Shown here piece after piece: positions 22,801 to 33,031 of a DNA stretch of 64,000 bases (position 1 is the first letter of the stretch; each line of letters opens with the position of its first letter). The notes beneath the pieces are model-generated. The model was not told where the DNA came from. It searched no databases and saw only the letters and a list, made by a program, of their open reading frames with translations. The stretch comes from Eulemur rufifrons (lineage: Eukaryota; Chordata; Mammalia; Primates; Lemuridae), in NCBI RefSeq assembly GCF_041146395.1, contig NC_090999.1, positions 67,895,001-67,959,000 of the forward strand, written 5' to 3'. The translations under genes were made by a program, and so were the position numbers.

Positions 22801-23989
22801 AACTAGTTCTATTTGTATCTTGAAAGAAGAAATGGAAGTTTATCATTTAGAATGCCTTTTGTGTCTCTGATTCCTCTACAAAAGTTCAAATATAATCGAG
22901 TTGGGAATTAAATAGTACAAGCAATTACATCAGAAAAATGGAGCAAGCACTTTCAGTATTTTTAAAAGAACCATAAAATTCCCAGAGTACAATCAACACA
23001 TTTAAGAATTCAAGAGAGAGAATTACAATGCTTGCTTCAGCCTAATAACTGAAATGAATCCAACATTTCCATTTTAAAGCCACTAATCCAAGAATAAAGG
23101 GGAGATGAAACAAACTCAGACAGCTATAAAAGAGCTATGTTTGGGACTGAGTGTTGTGGCTTTGCCCAAAGTTTAGAATTACCTCTGATAGAGCCAGAAG
23201 TTGCTAGGTGGGCTGCAAAGTCATGTTGCCTTCCTGATTCTGTCCTCTTTGTCATTAGCAGTTTGATAAACAATAACATTGGTGTCTATGTCATCAACTT
23301 TAATAAGAATTTTATTGTGACACAACGCATACATCCTCTTCTCTTTTCAGTTCCACACTGTGCATCATATAGCGTTATCAGAATTTTTCTTTTTATACTT
23401 TTAAGTATATTACCATAAGTTCTGTAGCCTCAGCTAGCTGTAAAAACAAATCTACTGAAAAGTATTAATAGTAATATGTCTTATCCTTGGAAACAAGCAT
23501 CTTTCAGAACTGAAGCTATTTCATTTTAGTTCTGCTTTTCACACTTCCATAGGAGAAAAAAATAAAAGATTTCCAGACCCTGAATTAGTCACTGACCTTC
23601 TTCTGCAGTTTCAATTGCTGTTCTGTGGTGGTGCTTAAATGAAACTCCATGTGGCACTCAGCCAGAGCCAGTCAATAAGTCATTAGTCCAATCAACACTG
23701 TTTTGTCATTAGCTAAGACCCAAATTCGGTGTTTAGTACTGTTATCAAATCTTGGTCATTCCAAGAAAAGTATAGTTGGTACGTCTGAAAGATAAACCAC
23801 ACTGTTCAGGTGACTTGTGATGTCTTCCTACAAAATTTCAGTTGCATCAGCTCTTTCCTCACTGTTAAGATTTGGAGAGAATGCCCCAATGTAGCGTCAC
23901 CAGATTTAGCAAATCAAAACATTTTATCTAGCAACCCTACCTGATGGCATCGCTATTAAGTGGACAAGTAAGACTAGAGAAGAAGGTAT
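22801..23989. other. Repeat-poor unique sequence
   Basis: There is no recognised repeat or exon. The 93-codon frame at 23137 ends in low-complexity hydrophobic residues and has no family resemblance that I can see. Confidence 0.35.
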
Positions 23990-24430
23990 CGTTGGCTACA
24001 GGTGACTCAACTGTAAGCTGAAATTCTGGTGGTAGCCAGCACAGGGGCCTTTAAAAATATTTCTCCTGCAGGCAAAGGGTGATTTAGCTGGCAAGGTAAA
24101 TGCAGCTGGGCTCTGCAGAAAGGCCGAGCCCTGAGGAGAGCAGCGGCCAATGACAAAGGCCTCAGGAGTGTTCATGGGCTGCTCAATAAAGGACACACAT
24201 CTGCTCCCGATAGGTTGTCACCATAAGGTGGCTTCCCTGTGAGTATTCTTTTTGAGACTAATGACGTGTAACAAAAATAGTCAGGCAAGGCCAGGAAAAG
24301 GCCTTAAATGGAGAAATTAGCCATCCAGCTTGTTCTAATAATCACCTCTCTTAAAGTATCTGTGACTGTTCCACCCAATCATTCAAGGGAGTCAAAGGCC
24401 AAAGGACAAACATTTATGATTTGGAGATTT
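23990..24430. promoter_or_regulatory. Candidate conserved noncoding region
   Basis: This is a repeat-free, locally GC-richer block. It has sites such as 'ccaatgacaaagg' (24146-24158), 'gctcaataaagg' (24180-24191), the CRE-like 'taatgacgtgta' near 24260, and 'gtcaaaggccaaaggac' near 24392 (TCF/nuclear-receptor-like repeated half-sites). The pattern resembles vertebrate enhancers, but conservation cannot be tested here. Confidence 0.22.
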
Positions 24431-24983
24431 TGTTTTGCAGAAATTTTCCAAGTCTTTTAGTACATTTCTCAGTTACATCGTTTGTCAAAAATGTGTTCAA
24501 ATAGTAGAAAACAAACTGTACTTACAATCCACGTGTAATATGTCATACTGTGAATAGAGATACGGTGGAAGGACATAGGTAATAACTAAGGCTAATTGAT
24601 ATTTTAGAGATAATTTTTGCAACATTTTCCTAAAAATCATGATTCTTGCACTTATCTTCAATTTGCTGACACTAAGCCCTACTATGTCTGGTGCCAGTGA
24701 AAATTCCTAAATACAGGTTTTATGATTCCCAAAGTAATCTACTTTGTGATCCTCTTTTCCCCCTTACAAATATTATTAGCTAAAAGGAGTGTATGAGATT
24801 GGGAGTATTCTTTCTCTTAATATGGTTTCTCTCTCATTAATGTCTCTGTAAATCTCTCTTCTTCCCTTTATATCTAGTCACATAAAAGCTAGTTGGCAGG
24901 TGTTCTTCTAAGTTACAAAGCAACTAGTATAATTTTTGCAATCAATATTAAGATGTTCCTCATCAGTAAATGGAGTCAAGACC

Positions 24984-25192
24984 CATGCTGTCCAATATGG
25001 TAGCCACTAGTCACATGCAGCTACTTAAATTTAATCTAAAGTTGATCAAAATTAAATAAAGTTTAAAACTCAGTTCTCCAATCATACGACTTTACAAGCA
25101 CTCAATAGCAACATGTGTTTAGTGGCTACTGAATTGATAGTACAGCTTTAAGACATTTCTATCCTCACAGAAAGTTCTATTGGACAGTGTTG
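24984..25192. repeat. hAT-Charlie nonautonomous element (MER3/MER5-type)
   Basis: It begins 'atgctgtccaatatggtag' and ends 'gttctattggacagtgttg', with the self-complementary ends typical of this family. Internal 'gccactagtcacatgcag' and 'tttagtggctactgaatt' are mirrored halves. It is an old MITE-like DNA transposon; I am unsure whether MER3 or MER5A is the right name. Confidence 0.75.
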
Positions 25193-25485
25193 TCTATAGA
25201 CTATTATATTTTCATACTGAACCAGGAAAAATATGCATATTTTTAGGCACTACTCTGTTCAACCATCATTATATGAAATTAGAAAAAAAATGAAAGATAT
25301 ACTTGAGCAATTTAGTTGGAGAAAATGTATTAGGTTAGTAACCACAAATGCAACAATTTCAGGATAGTTTTGAAGAATTAAAGACAAAAAGACAACATAT
25401 ATGTAAATAAGCATTTCACGTGTGAATATGTATTGCTACTATAATTGTTATTAAAAATAGCCCCATTGGGGGCTTTCAAACAAGG

Positions 25486-25795
25486 CTGCCAGAGTAAACT
25501 CCATTTACTACTTCCTAGCTGTTTGATCATAGGCAAGATATTTGATCTTTATTTTGTCATCTATAAAATGGGGATGATAATAATACCTACTTTATCAGCA
25601 GGGCCACTTCATCTATGTGACTGGTGCTCCCTAGAGTTAAACAGCACACATCTGTGCAACTGTATAAATCGACCTCCACATTGGGATTTGAGCGGATTTT
25701 TGAGGGCTTGAGGTAGATTTTGTTTTGCAGAATTCATTTAAAGGACTCAGACAGTATTTGGCATATATTTAAGTACTCAATAAATGTCAACTATA
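25486..25795 (+). repeat. MIR SINE with internal extra sequence
   Basis: MIR landmarks 'tagctgtttgatcataggca', 'catctataaaatggggatga' and 'taataatacctac' are followed by about 140 bp of non-MIR sequence (25600-25735). The 3' end follows: 'cagtatttggcatatattt' and 'agtactcaataaatgtcaac'. The split suggests a small insertion or a compound MIR plus MIR3/L2 tail. Confidence 0.65.
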
Positions 25796-26913
25796 CTTAA
25801 GCTTTTTCCCAAAAGGAAATTTCCCAAAGGGAAGAATCAAATAATAGAATTGAAAGTCATTCATAACTACGGTTATCAACCAACATGATTTGCCCGGGAC
25901 TGAAGAAGTTCTTACAGTGTGGAAATTTTTGTTTTAAGACTTGAAAAAAATCCCAGGCAAAATAAAATAAGTTAGTTACCCACAAAAAATAAGGAATATA
26001 TTTAACCACAAGAAACACTCAAAAGTGAATAAAATTTATTCACTTTACCCAATGATTAACAATATAAGTAAAAGCATCTGGCTAAACACTATGAATTCCT
26101 CAAACTAAATAAAAGGGCCAGTGGGTGAACCAGATTAACATGGTTCTTCTTGGCATTAATGTGGAGATCTGCATGAAAGCCAAAGTTGTCCAGCTGTAGC
26201 AGGCAATATCACAGTCCCTGTGGCTTGTGGCTTTTAATAACAGCACTGGATACCTCAGCATAGGATCAGATGGCTGAACTATAACTGCTTTCTTTTTTTG
26301 ACTGGAGTGAAAAGGTTTGAATGTATCACCCTAGCCTCTAGCCCCAGAAGCCTCAACTTTAAAGGAAACTGTTGACCAGGAAATGTTTAATTACTACAGG
26401 GCATCTTATTGTTGTGTTGCTCTCTGTTTTTTACAAGCCATAAAAGAAGGACTGTATTTTCTCCTCATGTATTTATTGCATCACCATTGTTCAAATGCAA
26501 TCTACACCTTGGCACTTGGAGAAATGAGAAGTGGCGTTGGTAATGGTTTTAATTAAATCAAGTATTTATGATTTCCTCTAAAGCTCTTTCTTTGCACAGC
26601 CTAGAGCAAGAACACAGCAGGACAGCAGCAGTCAAATCAGTAAAAGAGCAGACAGAATTAGCGTGGGTCCTAGAACTAGCAAGTTGCCTTCTACTCCACA
26701 AGTCTCCCTTCAACTGAGCACTAAATTGGATTTTATTGGGCAAACCCCACCTGCTCAATGCTCTTGTGAGTCCCGTGGACCATAGCATTATTGCTCTTCC
26801 ACATTTATTTGGAACCCTGGGAGATAATAAGGGAGGATAACAGGTCATTCCATTTCCTTACTCTGTAGAACTTGAATGTGTCTCTTTTCAATAGGAATGT
26901 TTTCTTACTTAAT
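25796..26913. other. Unique sequence, possibly regulatory
   Basis: No repeat was recognised. The stretch 26330-26800 is repeat-free with 'gaaatgtttaattactac', 'catgtatttattgcatcacc' and 'gttttaattaaatcaag', which are homeobox-type AT cores. This is suggestive only. Confidence 0.3.
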
Positions 26914-26926
26914 AGACATATTTCTT

Positions 26927-27122
26927 TTTTGGGGGGGGGGGCTGTCGGGCAGATGTGGGGGGAGGGGGGAGGGGAAGGGTGTATACCTACATAATGAGTG
27001 TGATGCTCACTGTCTGGGGAATGGACACACTTGAAGCTCTGACTCAGGGGAGTGGGGAGGCATGGGCAATATACATAACCTAAACTTTTGTACCCCCATA
27101 ATAAGCTGAAATTTAAAAAAAA
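26927..27122 (+). mobile_element. 5'-truncated L1 3' end (196 bp)
   Basis: It holds the L1 3' UTR with the G-rich tract ('gtggggggaggggggagggg', 26955-26975), then 'gtgtatacctacataatgag' and 'tgaagctctgactcagggg', the shared 3' tail (27075-27112) and poly(A). The reverse-oriented copy at 32.6 kb carries the same 3' UTR. A 13-bp target duplication agacatatttctt/agatatatttctt (26914-26926 and 27123-27135) has one mismatch. The 5' junction carries a run of 11 G that is not part of the L1 sequence seen in the other copy. Confidence 0.9.
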
Positions 27123-27135
27123 AGATATATTTCTT

Positions 27136-28965
27136 AAGTGGTGTTTGGGTTGTCTTATCTCTTCTCCATCAGAAGAGTGGTCAATGTGAGATCCTGGGTA
27201 TAAAGAAAAGGAATATTATCCTTTTTTCCCTTACCATTTCCAAATCAGCATCTTCAATCTTTGCCCTTATAAACAGGTGTGCAAAATTTTATACCTAACC
27301 ATTTCTTTATCAGGTCATGCTTATTCAATGAGTCACTGATAGGAGGGAGCTAGGATGGGAGTTGATATTGGGTTGCTACAATTCACTTAGAGCACACTAG
27401 GGGAGAAAGGCAACATGAATACAAAGAAACTCAAAGTTAACCTCCAGTTTGGGGGGCTCAGCAATGATGGAGGGTAACAGGGATAGAAATAATTTTCTGA
27501 AAGCAAAAATAGATGTCGTTTTGATTTCTCCTTAAAATATTTTAAAATAATTCAAAGAGAAAGTGAAGAGGAATGGCAGTTTTATCTTTTGGAGGATATT
27601 TCACCAGAATCCACATTAAAATCAGTTTCAACTCTGAATAGTCACAAATGGATCAGTATATCAAGTGGATTAGGAGGGCAATAGAGGAGAAGAGAAGTTA
27701 TTAAAATCAGATGGGGAGTACCCTGCAACATAGAGTCTCATGTCCATAGTGGAGAAATTAACATGCAAAATTGTTTAGCTTTAAAAGCTGCTAGAGGGAC
27801 CCTTGTGGCTAATAATTTTAGCCATCAAATTCGTATCATGTAGTTACGTAATTTAAAACAATAGGTCAAGGATTGGGTTTTCTTCATGGATTCCACATCA
27901 TTTACCTTGCTCACAGTATTAGTCTTCAGCAAACATCCTTAGGAATTTCAAGGCAAAATACCAATCAGCCTAACCGTGCATTCCTTCTTCCCTGTGTAGG
28001 AGCACCTTTGAAGTAAATAAAGCTTTGTATGTGGGATAGATGAAGAAATTCACGCCTTGGGATGGAAATCAGACTGAAAAAGAAGTTAATAAGGGGAAGA
28101 TTTTCTAACTGGATAGTAAGTCAAATGATTAAGATCTACTTTAGCAATTCTGACTTGTAGTACACAGTCCCTCACTGTATGGTGTCTCTCAGTTTTCTGT
28201 CTGCAAAATCAGAAGGTGTAATCCTACACTGACATGTGGAAAACTCCAGGTTATCTCATCAAGTTTTACAATTATCACAGACACTTGGGACTAAGGCTTG
28301 AAAGAAATTAGAGCAAGCCTAAAATAAATCATGTCCCAGGAAGATAAGCTGTTTCATAAAAATTAAAACTATTGCCCCTGGCAACTGTGCTAGACTTCTC
28401 GAAGTCTCTGATACTCACTGAAATCAAAGCCTGATACTATTAGGTGAGAAAAGACTGCAGAAAATTTTGTAGATTAATAAAAGCTCTTTAACAACTAACT
28501 AAAAAAAAAAAAATCTATCTGTCTTTAGAACAATGTCTAGAGATTCTTCCGTGGTTTCAAGATAGGAAAGTCCATCTCAACATGGGGGAGAGATATTTCT
28601 AAAAATTTCTAAGAAGGAAATTCAATACTATTCTTTATTATAATATCCAAGCCTCCTATATATTTCATGTGGCTTTTGAAATGAATTTCTAAGAAAACTA
28701 CAGATAAAGCAATTGCTAGTAGAAAGTACCACGTAAATGCAAACTGTCACTGTCTTAACATTGCAGAAGTGGCTCTATCAGTGGTTTAGAGCTCACCAAT
28801 TACGGTTTCTAGGGGTTCTGTCTACCTTTGACCTTCTGTTCTTTAAAAATTAGATGAAATGAGAAAACACTTCTCTCAAAAGGAGGTTTGTTTGAGGATA
28901 TTTTTGAAATTGAAAAAAAAATTTATATTTCCCAAAATTGAAATGCAAAAACTAAAACAGTAGTT
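27136..28965. other. Unique sequence, no gene seen
   Basis: There is no recognised repeat or exon. An A-rich run lies at 28500-28513. Confidence 0.4.
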
Positions 28966-29020
28966 AAAAGAAAAAGAAAAAGAAAAAGAAAAAGAAAAAG
29001 AAAAAGAAAAAGAAAAAAAG
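28966..29020 (+). repeat. (AAAAAG)n microsatellite
   Basis: About eight near-perfect tandem copies of a 6-bp AAAAAG unit. No adjoining SINE is visible, so it did not obviously grow from a poly(A) tail. Confidence 0.9.
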
Positions 29021-30145
29021 AGGTTAATAGCCAAGCTGGCAACAGTTTAGCATTCTGATGTTATCTGTGCCTCCAATTTAGTCTGGGACTAGGCCTTCAG
29101 CAAATTATCCAACTCATTCTATTATTTAAGTAAATTAATGCCAAATAATTTTATTTGGAAGATTAATCCTTATTTCAAATATATTTAAGGAGGGCATATT
29201 CTCAAATCAAATTTATTTCTGCCCCAGAAACATTCTTTATGCACTCCATTAATACTTATTGAGTGTCTGCTATGTGCAATGTAGTCTGTGCTGTATCAAG
29301 ACAGCTGTCCCCTACCCCTTCACCATCCCCTTTCTGGTGAGTGGAGGTGGGAGGGAAAATGTGGCACGTCCAAACACTAGCTTTCTAACTGGCTTTTCAT
29401 TTTCTTCTTTCTTGCCTCCTCCTTCCCCTTCATTTTGGTGGAGGCTAAGTTTTAGGCAGGTACAACTTTATTGGAGAACCCTGCTAGACCTCATCTTAAC
29501 CAACTTAATCAGTGTTAAGAGCACCAGTAATGGGACAAATTAACATTACATGCCTCCTGGTGTAATTCACTGAGAAGAGCATGAAATTGCCTCTGTGACA
29601 GTCCTGCCAAAAATTCATAAATCATGAGGAATCATCAGACAAATTTAAATTGATAGACATTTTACAAAATAACTCATCTGGACTCTTCAAAATGTGAAGA
29701 TGTTGAAAGTTTGCGAAAGACTGAGGAACTATTCCTTATTAAAGGAAGCCATGGACATGACAACTAAATATAAGAAATGATCCTGAATTGGATCCTAGAC
29801 CTATAAAGAACATTATTGGAGCAACTGGAAAAATTTAAAGAGTCTATAGATTTGATGGTAATATTGTAATTTCTTGATTTTCATTATTTTGCTTTGATTG
29901 TATGAGGAGACTATCCTTATAATTAAGAAATAAACACTGAGAAGCTAAAGAGTAATGAGGCATCGTGTCTGAGATATTCTTAATGTTTCAGAAATGTAAA
30001 TGATTGGGGATCTGAGTAAAGGGTACAGAAACTGCGTATTTTACTACAACTTTTATATAAATTTGAAATTATTTCAAAATAAACACTTTTCAAAAATAGA
30101 ATTAGTTTTGTTTGTTGTTTTTAAAAGGAGACCAGTGTTTTTTCT
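29021..30145. other. Unique sequence, no gene seen
   Basis: There is no clear repeat, except that 'acttattgagtgtctgctatgtg' (29250-29273) resembles an L2/MIR3 3' piece. The 94-codon frame at 29259 partly overlaps it and is not a credible gene. Confidence 0.35.
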
Positions 30146-30220
30146 AGATCAGTGATTTCCAAAGTGTGGTATCCAGACCAGCATCGCCACCTGAAAACTT
30201 GTTAACTTCTTAGGAATGCA
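30146..30220 (+). repeat. MER5A-type hAT fragment (half)
   Basis: The stretch 'cagtgatttccaaagtgtgg', 'atccagaccagcatcgccac' and 'ctgaaaacttgtta..aggaatgcaa' is the 5' half of the common MER5A-type element. It stops abruptly where LTR-like sequence begins. Confidence 0.65.
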
Positions 30221-30606
30221 AGTGTCACGTGTAGTGAAGAATCTTTTATTGATTATGAGAGAAATTTTACAGACTCAGAATCCAAAAAATAAGAGAGGCA
30301 GCGAAGGGCAAAATTAATGTGCAAATATGTCTCTTGGCTAGTGGGGAGACCTCTCAGGGGCCAAGGAAGAGACAAGAACCCAAAGAGAGTAAAACCTGAG
30401 AGAGTGGGTACACAGGCAAACTAAATTTCTGGGCTCTCTTCATCTGGTCTTTATGTTGGAGACAACCACACCTGTCTGAATATGGAAATCTCACTACCCA
30501 GGGGACCTACAAACCAAGTACCTGCGTTTGGACAAGTAGGCAGGGAGGAGGCAATGTGCTAATCCTGGAATAAGTACTCCTAGAAGGTACATGCTCCTTT
30601 GAAAAA
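30221..30606 (-). repeat. Possible LTR remnant
   Basis: Read on the minus strand, the end nearest 30221 has AATAAA (plus-strand tttatt at 30245-30250) shortly before a CA terminus, preceded by a U3-like pyrimidine-rich region and a TATA-like 'cataaag' (plus-strand near 30452). The abrupt break of the neighbouring MER5A fits an insertion there. I found neither a clean target duplication nor a family name. Confidence 0.3.
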
Positions 30607-31194
30607 CATCTACATTTGTACATGCAGCATACACCACTACCACCCCTAATGGCACTTTTAACACTATAACATCTATAATGACTTATAATGAGCTTTCACT
30701 TCAAATCTGAAGGCCATATACGTTCTCATTGTCCTCATATAACTCATATTCAAAAGTGAGTATAAGAAAAGTACACAGCAGTGAATATTCCACAAGATAA
30801 GTACAAATCTCTGTAGTGTTTCAGAGAAGGAACAGATGTCATTCAGTTGGGTCAGGGGGTCAGAAAAAATAGGGTTGAGTAGTTTCTAAAGTGGAGTTAA
30901 AAAGCACAATCTTGAAAGACAAACTGCATGTTTCTCTCTTTAGAATATCTAAAGAAACAGAAAAGCTTCTGGTGAAGTGAGAGCCAGGATAGAAACTTTC
31001 AGAATGGGCTTTGCACAGCAGTGGTTCAAGGAATCAGGATTATACAATACAATTGACAGCCAAGATAGTACCTGAGATGACATTTTTGGAATTCATACAG
31101 AAAAAAAAAATATTTAGACCCAGAGAATCTGTGAAAAATTGTGATTATAACAGAACAGACGGACAGTGTTGGGCTCCGTGAGTACATGGGCAAA
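30607..31194. other. Unique sequence, no gene seen
   Basis: There is no recognised repeat or exon. Confidence 0.4.
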
Positions 31195-31330
31195 GCATGA
31201 CACTGTACAAAGAGCTCTGGACTGGAAGCCAGAATATTGGGTAACTGTGTGGTCCAGAAAGTAAGTCATTCACCCTTTCAAGGCCTCAAATCCTTCATTT
31301 ATAAAATATAAGGCAGGAGGGGGTCAGAAT
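31195..31330 (+). repeat. MIR SINE fragment
   Basis: MIR core landmarks: 'agctctggactggaagccag', 'ggtaactgtgtggtccagaaa', 'cattcaccctttcaaggcctc' and 'tcatttataaaatataagg'. The 3' part is missing. Confidence 0.75.
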
Positions 31331-32530
31331 GATGATCTCTAAATTCTTTTCCTTCTCTGAAAACAATATGGTAGCCAAGATGAGGGTAAGCAGTGACTAT
31401 AAAGTAGACAAAACAGTCCCAGAACACAGAAGCCCAGGAAATACAGATTGACTTGAAAGACAACTGAAAAGCCTGCCTTCCCCAGGTATCTTTAAATGTG
31501 GTCCTGCAGAAGCAGAAGTTTGGACCAGCTTGCCAGGTCAGCCTAAGCCTGCAGCTTGGTCTGCCATGGTCAGCACCTCTTCACACCTGATCAATCTTGA
31601 GAGAGGTTGCTAGAGTCCACCATTTTGTGAAGAAGTAACCGTAAAACTCGAATCCTGACACTATCAAAATGCAGCTTCCAAAGAGGGGCTATCCTTTCCA
31701 TTTCAATCCATGAAATCAAATTGTTTTATTTTCAATTGTAAAGTAAATATTTTCAAGTAACACATCTGAATGTTAAGATCTGCTCAAATAAACAAGCAGG
31801 TTGTAGAGAGAAATCCTTTCCTACTTAGTGGTAGCTGAAGGTCCCCAGCTTGGCCTGGCAGAAGGACGCTGAGATGAACTCATCACTATTTATAACCTCC
31901 AAACCAGAGCTCCACCAATCTTGAACACCTGGGCCCAATCAGGACTTTCATTTTCCTTGCATGATAAGTTTTATTGTGAAAATTATTGCTCCAACTCTCC
32001 AATGGTTACCAGGCTCCAGGCAACCAAAGACTTGAATTGGAGATTACCTGTAAAATGCCAATAGTATGGACAGATAAGAAACACAGGTGTTTCCTATAAC
32101 AAGCATTATTTTGCATTATCTTGATTGGTTGCTTAAACGTACCAAGAAAATCTGGAAAAAGCAAATTCATTTGAAATCTATACACCAATGAGCATTGAAA
32201 ATTATAAAGAGAAAATTCATATTGGAAAGAATATCATTTACTTTTATATACTTTTCTCCATTAGTGACATGGCCTTTGAATTTGAAACCAATTTACTGTA
32301 GACAGACAAACTGCCTTTTGGCTAAAGTAATAAGGATAATCTTTTGTGCATCATTGCCAGCAGCTTAGATCTGGTAATCTTAATGAACAGTCTTCTTAAT
32401 TGTACCTGTTACTAAATACGAGAAGTAAAATAAACTTCATATATTATGAGTGCTTAATGAATACTAATTAATGAAGGCAATGTTCCAATTTTAATGACTA
32501 TCTTTCTATTTTATGAATATAAAAACGGAA
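31331..32530. other. Unique sequence, no gene seen
   Basis: There is no recognised repeat or exon. 31850-32030 is repeat-free and moderately GC-rich, with CCAAT-like and bZIP-like words, but nothing decisive. Confidence 0.35.
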
Positions 32531-32565
32531 ATGAAATGCTTTTTTTATAGATAAACAAAATATAG

Positions 32566-33031
32566 TGTCCTTTTATTTTTTTATTTTTTTATTTTTTTTA
32601 TTTCAGCATATTATGGGGATACATAAGTTTAGGTTACGTATACTGCCCTTGCCCCACCACCACCCTCGAGTCAGAGCTTCAAGCGTGTCCATCCCCCAGA
32701 CAGTGCGCATCGCACTCATTATGTATGTATACACCCATCCCCTCCCTGCCCCCACATCTGCCCGATTAATATTATTCCTAAATGTGCTCTTAGGTGATGA
32801 TCAGTGAAACCAATTTGATGGTGAGTACACGTGGTGTTTATTTTTCACACACACAATTCACAATTGCAAAAATGTGGAAACAACCCAAGTGCCCATCAAT
32901 ACATGAGTAGATTAATAAAATGTGGTATATGTATACCATGGCATATTACTCAGCTATAAGAAATAATGGGGATATAGAATCTCTTATATTCTCCTGGATA
33001 GAGTTGGAACTCATTCTGCTAAGTGAAATGC
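32566..33031 (-). mobile_element. 5'-inverted (twin-primed) L1 insertion
   Basis: Two adjacent halves of one L1 lie head to head. 32566-32846 is the 3' UTR in reverse orientation, with T-rich tail, the shared 3' tail (32600-32636) and 'cagtgcgcatcgcactcatta'. From about 32851 to 33031 the sequence flips to forward L1 from just upstream in the element: 'ttcacaattgcaaaaatgtgg', 'tggaaacaacccaagtgccc', 'ggtatatgtataccatggc' and 'ctcctggatagagttggaac'. Only about a dozen bases of the element are missing at the switch. This is the known product of twin priming during target-primed reverse transcription. A weak duplication tgaaatgctttt occurs at about 32531 and 33024. Confidence 0.85.

Noticed and set aside
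28966..29020. Regular short repeats as a CRISPR-like array
   Set aside because: The unit is 6 bp with no spacers, an ordinary microsatellite in a mammalian genome. No CRISPR array or prokaryotic gene organisation is present anywhere in the window.
32004..32025. X-box-like ggttacc...ggcaacc as an RFX site
   Set aside because: The half-sites are too far apart (about 8 bases instead of 0-3) and not exact inverted copies.
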